Shown here piece by piece: positions 1 through 4,846 of a DNA stretch of 6,424 nt (position 1 is the first letter of the stretch; every line of letters starts with the position of its first letter). Under the pieces are notes generated by a model. It was not told where the DNA came from, did not search any database, and was given only the letters and a program-made list of their open reading frames with translations. The stretch is from Thermoanaerobaculales bacterium (GTDB lineage: Bacteria > Acidobacteriota > Thermoanaerobaculia > Thermoanaerobaculales > Sulfomarinibacteraceae), in assembly GCA_029938595.1 (NCBI GenBank), contig JAOZUP010000066.1, positions 6,812 through 13,235 on the forward strand. The letters run 5' to 3'. The position numbers and the translations under genes are program-made.

Positions 1-258
1 CCCGTGGCATCGAAACAGCTCGGGTTCCACGGCAAGTTCCTACGCTATCGGCGCTGGGACGACGAGGACCACGGCATCCACCACGGTCTCTCCTTCGGCA
101 CCGAGCAAGGCGTCGGAATCGGCGCCCTCTCCTTCGAGATCGGTGCCGCCCGCTCCGAACGAAACCACTGGCTCGTCACCCTCCAGGCGGCGCTAAAGTT
201 CGCCCTGCCGGTTTACATCCCGCTGACAAAGAAGACCACTCCGCCGCCCGAAACCTAG
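1..258 (+). CDS. C-terminal end of an unrecognised protein (5' partial)
   Basis: The reading frame is open from the first base of the window to a TAG at 256-258, so this is the last ~85 residues of a longer protein whose start lies upstream. The GTG at position 4 is probably an internal valine. Third codon positions are strongly G/C-rich, as in the other genes here, which supports real coding. The visible piece holds an aromatic and charged stretch (RYRRWDDEDHGIHHG), then alternating segments (GALSFEIGAARSERNHWLVTLQAALKFALPVYIPL) that could be the last beta-strands of a barrel or sandwich, and a short polar tail KKTTPPPET. I do not recognise the family. An outer-membrane or surface beta-protein is only a guess from the strand-like pattern. 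The stop codon lies directly against a heptamer repeat array. Confidence 0.6.
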   Translation, partial: PVASKQLGFHGKFLRYRRWDDEDHGIHHGLSFGTEQGVGIGALSFEIGAARSERNHWLVTLQAALKFALPVYIPLTKKTTPPPET

Positions 259-296
259 AAATTTCGAATTTCGAATTTCGAATTTCGAATTTTCGG
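259..296. repeat. Heptamer tandem repeat, unit AATTTCG (about 5 copies)
   Basis: A 7-bp unit AATTTCG is repeated about five times immediately after the stop codon of the upstream gene; the last copy carries an extra T. The unit is the reverse complement of the CGAAATT repeated at 415-447, so the two arrays are inverted relative to each other around a ~120-bp spacer in which I see no gene or RNA. Confidence 0.9.
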
Positions 297-400
297 ACCC
301 GCTTCGGGGAACGGCCTGTGTCCACCGGAGGTGCCTGGAATCCCCACGCGGTAGCGAATCGCCCAAGCGCGGGCACCACACCCAAAGTTCGCCTTCGCTT

Positions 401-447
401 TTCCCCGCGCCGTCAAATCCGAAATTCGAAATTCGAAATCCGAAATT
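401..447. repeat. GC-rich lead-in plus heptamer array, unit AAATTCG/AAATCCG
   Basis: Four full 7-bp units (AAATCCG, AAATTCG, AAATTCG, AAATCCG) run from 415 to 442 with a partial fifth. The array is introduced by a GC-rich segment beginning at 401. Bases 401-425 (lead-in plus the start of the array) are identical to 1122-1146, where the second array of this type begins. This marks a dispersed element with a fixed left boundary. Confidence 0.88.
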
Positions 448-464
448 ACCCAGGGGTGGCCGGC

Positions 465-499
465 ATTCCTAATTCCTAATTCCTAATTCCTAACTCCTC
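465..499. repeat. Heptamer tandem repeat, unit ATTCCTA (4 copies + 1 variant)
   Basis: Four exact ATTCCTA units (465-492) are followed by a variant ACTCCTC. The array is preceded by GC, a junction shared by the other ATTCCTA arrays in the window. It ends one base before the GCTATGCT motif of the fxsA-like gene, so its last copies occupy the position of a -35 element. Confidence 0.93.
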
Positions 500-514
500 C
501 GCTATGCTCTCCCG
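480..514 (+). promoter_or_regulatory. Predicted leaderless promoter of the fxsA-like gene
   Basis: GCTATGCT lies at 501-508. Reading TATGCT (503-508) as a -10 hexamer, six bases (509-514) separate it from the ATG, which puts the expected transcription start on the A of the start codon. No Shine-Dalgarno-like purine run precedes the ATG, which suits a leaderless message. A poor -35 match, TTCCTA at 480-485 with a 17-bp spacer, is supplied by the heptamer array. The same GCTATGCT + 6 nt + start layout occurs before the citrate synthase operon on the other strand. Confidence 0.55.
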
Positions 515-925
515 ATGTTCCTCCGCCTCCTTCTGCTCTTCACGATCGTCCCGCTCCTGGAGCTCTTCATCCTGGTCAAGCTGGGGACCGTGGTCGGTGT
601 GGGACCGACCGTAGCGCTCGTTATCTTCACCGGCGTCCTCGGCGCGTGGCTTGCGCGCCAGCAGGGTCTGGGAATATTGCGGCGGCTCAGTGAGGATCTG
701 GCGGCGGGACGGCTGCCGGCGGAGGCGCTGATCGACGGCCTCCTCATCCTGATCGCGGGCGCCGTGCTCCTGACCCCCGGCCTGTTGACCGACGCCCTCG
801 GTTTCCTCCTGTTGGTGCCCAAAAGTCGCGCGGTGGTGCACAAAGCGGCGGTCGCGAAATTCGGACGCCGGTTCGCGAGTAGCGATCCCGAGATCATCGA
901 TGTTGACTGGAAGCGCGAGGAGTAA
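515..925 (+). CDS. fxsA: FxsA-family membrane protein
   Basis: This 136-residue protein has the length and layout of the FxsA family. Members are small inner-membrane proteins named after E. coli FxsA, whose overproduction suppresses F exclusion of phage T7; the housekeeping role is unclear. Hydrophobic segments span roughly residues 3-23, 26-46 and 73-101. The family signature is visible as an N-terminal membrane segment containing PLLEL (Glu16) and, in the third segment, TPGLLTD (87-93), followed by a basic stretch (KSRAVVHKAAVAKFGRR) and an acidic tail ending DWKREE. The ATG at 515 is preferred because it gives the complete first membrane segment and sits exactly 6 nt after a -10-like motif. 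There is no ribosome binding site. The gene stands alone: repeat arrays lie on both sides and no partner gene is evident. The family call is firm; the function is not. Confidence 0.9.
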   Translation: MFLRLLLLFTIVPLLELFILVKLGTVVGVGPTVALVIFTGVLGAWLARQQGLGILRRLSEDLAAGRLPAEALIDGLLILIAGAVLLTPGLLTDALGFLLLVPKSRAVVHKAAVAKFGRRFASSDPEIIDVDWKREE

Positions 926-938
926 CAACTGCGGAAGT

Positions 939-987
939 AATTCTCAATTCTCAATTCTCAGTTCTTAATTCTTAATTCTCAATTCCC
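939..987. repeat. Heptamer tandem repeat, unit AATTCTC (about 7 copies)
   Basis: Seven 7-bp units run 939-987: three AATTCTC, then the variants AGTTCTT and AATTCTT, AATTCTC again, and AATTCCC. The array begins 13 bases after the fxsA-like stop codon. I see no hairpin with a T-run here that would serve as an intrinsic terminator. Confidence 0.92.
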
Positions 988-1002
988 ATCCGGCCCGGTT
1001 GA

Positions 1003-1034
1003 AAGTTAGGAAGTTAGGAAGTTAGGAAGTTAGG
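1003..1034. repeat. Octamer tandem repeat, unit AAGTTAGG (4 copies)
   Basis: Four perfect 8-bp copies of AAGTTAGG. This is an 8-bp relative of the TAGGAAT heptamers elsewhere in the window and opens the repeat-only stretch up to 1224. Confidence 0.93.
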
Positions 1035-1040
1035 TTCTCG

Positions 1041-1127
1041 TCTCACCTCCTCACCTCCTCCTCACCTCCTCACCTCCTCACCTCCTCACCTCCTCACTCC
1101 CTCACTCCCTCACTCCCTCACTTCCCC
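1041..1127. repeat. Octamer tandem repeat, CTCACCTC then CTCACTCC; G-free tract
   Basis: Six CTCACCTC units (with a 3-bp CTC insertion after the second) are followed by three CTCACTCC units and a degenerate copy running into CCCC. The whole 87-base stretch contains no G on the + strand; the only purine is one A per unit. Such near-homopyrimidine mirror-like DNA can form triplex or slipped structures, but none is demonstrated here. Confidence 0.92.
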
Positions 1128-1168
1128 GCGCCGTCAAATCCGAAATCCGAAATCCGAAATCCGAAATG
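1122..1168. repeat. GC-rich lead-in plus heptamer array, unit AAATCCG (4 copies)
   Basis: Four exact AAATCCG units (1136-1163) and a partial fifth. The 25 bases 1122-1146 repeat 401-425 exactly, so this array has the same left boundary as the earlier one. Its right end runs straight into the next array through the bases ATG at 1166. Confidence 0.9.
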
Positions 1169-1224
1169 CATCTGGCATCCGGCATCCGGCATCCGGTATC
1201 CGGTATCTGGTATCTGGTATCTGG
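1169..1224. repeat. Heptamer tandem repeat, unit (C/T)AT(C)(C/T)GG, 8 copies
   Basis: Eight 7-bp units in ordered blocks: CATCTGG once, CATCCGG three times, TATCCGG once, TATCTGG three times. The block order suggests successive point changes followed by local duplication. The array happens to be open in frame with the downstream gene, which produces a misleading ATG at 1166 and a repetitive pseudo-peptide. I treat this as non-coding. Confidence 0.92.
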
Positions 1225-1239
1225 TTGCTCAAGTGGCGG

Positions 1240-1263
1240 TACAATTGAAGGTCAAGATGGAAG
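1240..1263 (+). promoter_or_regulatory. Possible -10 box and ribosome binding site for the 1274 gene
   Basis: TACAAT at 1240-1245 matches the -10 consensus at five of six positions and directly follows the repeat array. It predicts transcription from about 1252. GGAAG at 1259-1263 lies 10 bases before a GTG at 1274 and would be the ribosome binding site. I do not see a convincing -35. This arrangement is the main reason for choosing GTG 1274 over the ATG inside the repeats. Confidence 0.4.
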
Positions 1264-1273
1264 TTACCACCCG

Positions 1274-2266
1274 GTGATTGGCCGGGATTCAAACGTTGAG
1301 GCCTACCAGGTCATGGCCGAGATCGTCAACACCGTCAGGCGCATCGTGCACCGCGGTCTGGAGAAGGTCTCCGGCAAGACATGGTATCTCGACGGGTGTC
1401 CATCGGGTCTCTTCGAGCGTCTGGTCGAGCGCAAGGAAAACGAGATCGCCACAGACCGTTTCGACGACGAGTACCAGGAGCTCATCACCTTTGCCACGCT
1501 CGAAGATCTGGCGGAAATCATCGAGTTCAACAAAGACCTGGCCAAGCTTCTGAAGGCAATAGCGCCAACGAAAACGACGATAGCTGATCGCCTGCGCGAG
1601 ATCGAGATGCTTCGCCTCAAGCTCGAAGCGGCCATCCCGTTCGATGACAGCGACATCGACAATCTCCTCGAGTACCACCAGGATTTCCGGGAGGCGCTGG
1701 CGCGCGGGAAACAGAAAGCCGGCGGCGCGACCCCCATCCCAACACCGCCACCACCGCCGCCACCGCAGAAACCGGTGGAACCGCCCGCTGAAGACATTAT
1801 TGACACCGAGGAGACCGAGGTTGATGAGCTTCGCGCCGAGGATGTGGAGCCGGCAGAAGACCATGACGTCGCGGTCGCAGCGATCGACCTCTCGGCATCC
1901 AATGGGCAGATAATCGACTCCGAGGAGGCGCTCGAGGCCGAGCGCGCCATGGTGGCCGAAGACGATACGGAGGTGCTCCGAGTACTCCACCGCGAGGTGA
2001 TGTCGGTGGCGGAGGCGGTGTACCAGCGCGATGTGGACCGGACGCATCCGGTGTGGGAGATACTGATATCCCGCGGCTGGTACGACCTCAAGAAGACTGA
2101 CATGGAGCTTGCCCCCCTCGAGCATTTCTACTTGGTAGCCGAGGAGGCGCGCACACGGCAGCGCGCGGGCGCCGATCTCGATGAGCTCAAGGCCTATCTC
2201 GAGGAGGCCGAGTTCACAAAGCTCCTGCTCTCACTGAGAGAAATGTTTATGCGACACAAGCTATAG
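1274..2266 (+). CDS. Probable degenerate Swt1-like HEPN protein with proline-rich linker
   Basis: Read from GTG 1274 this is a 330-residue soluble, acidic protein without signal peptide or membrane segment. Residues ~15-145 resemble Swt1-type HEPN domains: an opening helix VRRIVHRGLEKVSGKTWY, a long charged helix (LFERLVERKENEIA), the segment LITFATLEDLAEIIEFNKDLAKLL, then LREIEMLRLKLEAAIPFDDSDI where HEPN RNases carry RN-x-x-x-H. Here Arg114 remains, but the Asn and His positions are Leu115 and Ala119, so RNase activity is unlikely. A proline-rich linker (~152-174, eight consecutive prolines) and an acidic stretch (~174-235) lead to an unrecognised helical C-terminal part (~235-330) containing HPVWEILISRGWYDLKK. 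The HEPN call is from memory of the family pattern. Start choice: a 36-residue longer form from ATG 1166 would be encoded by tandem repeats, and a shorter one from ATG 1313 lacks a ribosome binding site. The role is unknown; a protein-protein interaction module is an inference. Confidence 0.7.
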   Translation: MIGRDSNVEAYQVMAEIVNTVRRIVHRGLEKVSGKTWYLDGCPSGLFERLVERKENEIATDRFDDEYQELITFATLEDLAEIIEFNKDLAKLLKAIAPTKTTIADRLREIEMLRLKLEAAIPFDDSDIDNLLEYHQDFREALARGKQKAGGATPIPTPPPPPPPQKPVEPPAEDIIDTEETEVDELRAEDVEPAEDHDVAVAAIDLSASNGQIIDSEEALEAERAMVAEDDTEVLRVLHREVMSVAEAVYQRDVDRTHPVWEILISRGWYDLKKTDMELAPLEHFYLVAEEARTRQRAGADLDELKAYLEEAEFTKLLLSLREMFMRHKL

Positions 2267-2273
2267 CGAGAGT

Positions 2274-2301
2274 TAGGAATTAGGAATTAGGAATTAGGAA
2301 T
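2274..2301. repeat. Heptamer tandem repeat, unit TAGGAAT (4 copies)
   Basis: Four exact TAGGAAT units begin 7 bases after the stop codon of the upstream gene. The unit is the reverse complement of ATTCCTA, and its right edge is the same GC junction seen at the other arrays. Together with 2461-2495 it forms an inverted pair enclosing the convergent spacer. Confidence 0.93.
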
Positions 2302-2460
2302 GCGCGGCGCGCCGCACAACCGTGCTCCTTGATTCAGGTTGCCCGCGATTGATCGTCCGTTTCCGTGCGCGCTGCCCGAGAGGATGTCCGAAACTCGAAA
2401 TTTTCCGAGGGGATTGGGTGGGCATTCCAAATTCCTAACTCTCCTCGGCGTGTGTGATGC
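2302..2460. other. Convergent intergenic spacer with decayed repeats, no gene
   Basis: This spacer separates two genes converging on it. It contains a 12-bp GC palindrome (GCGGCGCGCCGC, 2304-2315) beside the left array, a decayed copy of the CGAAATT-type repeat near 2387-2404, and a short ATTCCAA-ATTCCTA piece at 2424-2440 preceded by the usual GC junction. I see no open frame with coding character, no RNA gene and no hairpin followed by a T-run. Confidence 0.6.
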
Positions 2461-2495
2461 ATTCCTAATTCCTAATTCCTAACTCCTAACTCCTC
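2461..2495. repeat. Heptamer tandem repeat, unit ATTCCTA, overlapping a stop codon
   Basis: Three ATTCCTA units are followed by ACTCCTA and ACTCCTC. The array's right end overlaps the TGA stop (2494-2496, minus strand) of the second citrate-synthase-family gene, so the array forms the start of its 3' untranslated region. Read on that transcript the unit is TAGGAAT. Confidence 0.93.
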
Positions 2496-3621
2496 ATTCG
2501 GGATCGATGTACACCGCTCCCGGCTCAATCACCCTTCCGTCCGGCAGGTACTCTAGGCAGTGCGCCATCCAGCCGGTTTGGATGGCGAGGCAGAAGGGGA
2601 TCGGGAAGGCACTCACCGGCAGCCCGATGGGGTGGTAGAGAAGACCGGTGATGCTGTCGACATTGGCGTAGATCCCCTTCGCGCCCAGAGCGCCCTCGAC
2701 CTCCTCGCGCAGGGCGAGGTACGTGTGCCAGAGTTTTTTCTGGCCCCGTGACGCGAGCAGGGCCTCGGCATAGGGCTCGAGGGACCGCACCCTGGGATCG
2801 GGACACTTGTAGACACGATGGCCGAAACCTGGGAAACGATGACCGCGGGCGAGCGCCTCCAGCGCCCACACACGCGCGTGTTCTGGGCCCTCGAGCCTGG
2901 CCAGCATCTCGAAGCAGAGCTGGTTGGCGCCGCCGTGGCGTGCGCCCGACAGCGCGCCCATCCCGGCCAGAACCGCAGAGCCGAGATCGGCCCCGGTGGA
3001 GATCACGATCAGGGCCGCGAAGGCCGCGGCGTGGAGTCCGTGCTCCGCCTGCACCACAAGGCTCGCCTCGAAGGCCTCGAGGGCCTCTTCGGAGGGTGGT
3101 TCCCCAAGCGTCTGGTAAAGAAAATTGGCGGCGTAGCCGAGATCGTCGCGCGGCGCCACCGGTGCCAACCCCTGGAGGTGGCGGATGGCGTAGGCGGCGA
3201 GACCGGCGGTCCAGCTCAGGATCCTTGCCGGGCGCCGCCACTGGGCGTCGAGTTCGGTGTTCTCGGGCTCCGGGATGTGGCACGCCGCGACCGTCATCAT
3301 GGTCCGGTACTGGGCCAGCGGATGGGCACGGGCCGGAACCCGTTGAAGGGCGTCCAGCGCGGCTTCCGGCGGGTGACGCCAGCGCACCAATTCCGCGGTC
3401 CAGTCGGCGAGGCGACTCGCGTCGGGCATCTCGCCGAAGAGGACCAGGTAGGCCACCTCCTCGAAGCTCGTCCGCCCAACCAGTTGCTCCACCGGATAGC
3501 CGCGGTAGAGCAGCCGGCCTCTGATGCCGTCGACCTCGGAGATCGCAGTATCGCCGACGACCAACCCCGCCAGGCCACGCCCGTAGGTCTGCTCGGCGCA
3601 GACTGGCCCGTTGCCGATCAT
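2494..3621 (-). CDS. Citrate-synthase-family protein, catalytic-residue-bearing paralogue
   Basis: 375 residues, the usual length for short bacterial citrate synthases, which condense acetyl-CoA with oxaloacetate in the cytosol. The N-terminus has the family pattern GLAGLVVGDTAISEVDG, then LLYRGYPVEQL. Active-site matches to E. coli GltA: substrate His194 (AEHGL), catalytic His229 (ARHGGANQ), His268-Arg269 (FGHRVYK) and catalytic Asp322 (NVDS). Two substrate-carboxylate arginines are missing. The counterpart of Arg387 is Ile347 (exactly 25 residues after the Asp, as in E. coli), and that of Arg407, which acts across the dimer interface, is Glu366 (VIEPG where RPR is usual). The substrate-binding segment EHGLHAAAF also differs from the common HxxNAST pattern. 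Its ATG overlaps the stop codon of the preceding paralogue (ATGA, 3621-3618), implying translational coupling and near-equal expression. It is probably one subunit of a heteromer; whether it uses oxaloacetate is open. Confidence 0.9.
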   Translation of the reverse strand: MIGNGPVCAEQTYGRGLAGLVVGDTAISEVDGIRGRLLYRGYPVEQLVGRTSFEEVAYLVLFGEMPDASRLADWTAELVRWRHPPEAALDALQRVPARAHPLAQYRTMMTVAACHIPEPENTELDAQWRRPARILSWTAGLAAYAIRHLQGLAPVAPRDDLGYAANFLYQTLGEPPSEEALEAFEASLVVQAEHGLHAAAFAALIVISTGADLGSAVLAGMGALSGARHGGANQLCFEMLARLEGPEHARVWALEALARGHRFPGFGHRVYKCPDPRVRSLEPYAEALLASRGQKKLWHTYLALREEVEGALGAKGIYANVDSITGLLYHPIGLPVSAFPIPFCLAIQTGWMAHCLEYLPDGRVIEPGAVYIDPE

Positions 3622-4802
3622 GGAGTGCGGTCCCCAACGCCGACGTAGCGGCTCAGCGGCCGGTAGAGACGGATGTTGTCGAGGGCCTCGCTGACAAGGG
3701 CCGCCATCCCCGCCATACGGCCCACCGCGATCAGACAGGGGGCCAGCGGCGGCTTAGCGCCGAGCAGGTGAAACAGCAGCGCGCCGTAGAAGTTGACGTT
3801 GATGAACACTCCCTTGGGAGCGAGTTCGCGGGTGACGGCGCTCTCGACCGTGCGTGCGATCTCGAAGAGCTCGGAGCGGCCGCGGCTGCGCGCCATTGCC
3901 GCCACCTCCTTGCGCAGGATGACCACCCTGGGGTCGGGCATGTGGTAGGCGCGGTGGCCGAAGCCGGCGATCGTCTCCCCGGAGTCAATGGCCTTCCGAA
4001 CCCATGCCTCGGCCGCACCGGGGTTGTCGAGCGGGAGCAATTGGTCGAGCACCGACTCCGAAGCGCCCCCCGTCTTCGGGCCGCGCAGGGCCGACAGCCC
4101 GGCGACGATGTTGTAGTAGGGATCAGCGAGGCAGGAGGCGACCACCATCGAGGTAAAGGTCGGGGCGTCGAGACCGTGCGCCGCATACAGCACCCACAGC
4201 AGGTCGAGGGCGCGGATCTCATCGGGCTCGGGCCGCCGGTCGTTGAGGGCAGCGAGCACCCCTTCAGAAAGGCTGCAACCCTCCTCGGGCGCACGCGATC
4301 CAAGTCCATTGCGGTGACGGCAAATCTCGCCGACCAGGGACGCGACCTGGCCGACAATCCGTAGCTCGCGCCACTGGCGGCTGCCTGAGAGATCGTCGTC
4401 CACCGACAGCTCGTGGCAGCCGAGCGCCGAGACCCCGGCGCGCAGGATCCTCGTCGGGTGGGTTGCGGGGTCGAGGGAGCGCACCAGATCGACCACATCG
4501 GGCGGCAGCAACCTGCTCGACCGCACCTGGTGCCGAAAATTGGCGAGCCCTCCGGGATCCTCCTCGGGGCCGCGCCCGGTGATCAGGAGGTGGGCCGTCG
4601 CCTCGAAGTCGGGGGAGGAGGCGAGGGCATCGATGGGAACGCCACGGTAGGCGAGCTCGCCCGACGACGGGTCGAGCCACATGACCCGCGTCTCGGCCGC
4701 GACCACCCCCGCCAGCCCCGGACCCACGTCGGTGGTCACCGGCCAGTCGATCGCCTCTGCCCTCCAGTCGAAGGCGCCGCTCAAAGTCTGCAGTTTGCTC
4801 AC
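3618..4802 (-). CDS. Citrate-synthase-family protein, non-catalytic paralogue
   Basis: 394 residues and citrate-synthase-like along its length: GPGLAGVVAAETRV, ELAYRGVPI, AAHGLDAPTF (His209), FGHRAYHMPDPRV (His283, Arg284). Two of the three catalytic residues are replaced. The His of the H-GGANE motif is Thr244 (GPKTGGASE), and the Asp of NVDF is Asn337 (NVNF). I checked both codons on the minus strand (ACG and AAC). It keeps the two arginines its partner lacks: Arg362 (25 residues after Asn337, equal to E. coli Arg387) and Arg381 (YRPLSRY, equal to Arg407). It is therefore unlikely to be a citrate synthase alone, and probably acts as a structural or substrate-binding partner of the gene translated next, with which it overlaps by four bases. 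The start is GTG at 4802, six bases after a GCTATGCT motif; no ribosome binding site is visible. A later GTG start at residue 22 or 26 is possible but has no better support. Confidence 0.87.
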   Translation of the reverse strand: MSKLQTLSGAFDWRAEAIDWPVTTDVGPGLAGVVAAETRVMWLDPSSGELAYRGVPIDALASSPDFEATAHLLITGRGPEEDPGGLANFRHQVRSSRLLPPDVVDLVRSLDPATHPTRILRAGVSALGCHELSVDDDLSGSRQWRELRIVGQVASLVGEICRHRNGLGSRAPEEGCSLSEGVLAALNDRRPEPDEIRALDLLWVLYAAHGLDAPTFTSMVVASCLADPYYNIVAGLSALRGPKTGGASESVLDQLLPLDNPGAAEAWVRKAIDSGETIAGFGHRAYHMPDPRVVILRKEVAAMARSRGRSELFEIARTVESAVTRELAPKGVFINVNFYGALLFHLLGAKPPLAPCLIAVGRMAGMAALVSEALDNIRLYRPLSRYVGVGDRTP

Positions 4803-4838
4803 CGTGGAAGCATAGCGTTTCGAATTAGGAATTAGGAA
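4803..4838 (-). promoter_or_regulatory. Predicted leaderless promoter of the citrate synthase pair
   Basis: On the minus strand GCTATGCT (4816-4809) precedes the GTG start at 4802 by exactly six bases. If TATGCT is the -10 box, transcription starts on the G of GTG. A weak -35 (TTCCTA, 4838-4833, 18-bp spacer) falls inside the heptamer array. The layout is the same as at the fxsA-like gene, which raises the probability that the motif is functional. Confidence 0.55.
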
Positions 4839-4846
4839 TTAGGAAT
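4826..4846. repeat. Heptamer tandem repeat, unit TAGGAAT (3 copies)
   Basis: Three exact TAGGAAT units on the + strand, which read ATTCCTA on the citrate synthase transcript strand. The outer edge has the shared GC junction (4847-4848). With 2461-2495 it flanks the two-gene operon as an inverted pair of arrays. Confidence 0.92.

Noticed and set aside
259..499. CRISPR array
   Set aside because: The repeats are 7 bp, directly tandem and without spacers, and no cas gene is present.
476..954. Minus-strand open frames overlapping the fxsA-like gene
   Set aside because: Their products are charged, Glu/Gln/Arg-rich antisense translations with no recognisable domain, and they run into the repeat arrays.
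1289..2125. Long open frames on the minus strand opposite the 1274 gene
   Set aside because: They are antisense shadows of a GC-rich gene; their residue content is Arg/Ser or His/Leu-rich low complexity and they have no start signal.
2304..2315. GC palindrome as bidirectional terminator of the converging genes
   Set aside because: It has no loop and no T-run on either strand, so it does not fit an intrinsic terminator.
2748..3648. Long plus-strand open frames over the citrate synthase genes
   Set aside because: The minus-strand frames carry unmistakable citrate synthase motifs; the plus-strand translations are Arg/Pro/Gly-rich shadows.
2461..4846. Composite transposon with the arrays as terminal inverted repeats
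   Set aside because: The arrays are simple heptamers also found elsewhere in the window. There is no transposase and no target-site duplication is visible.
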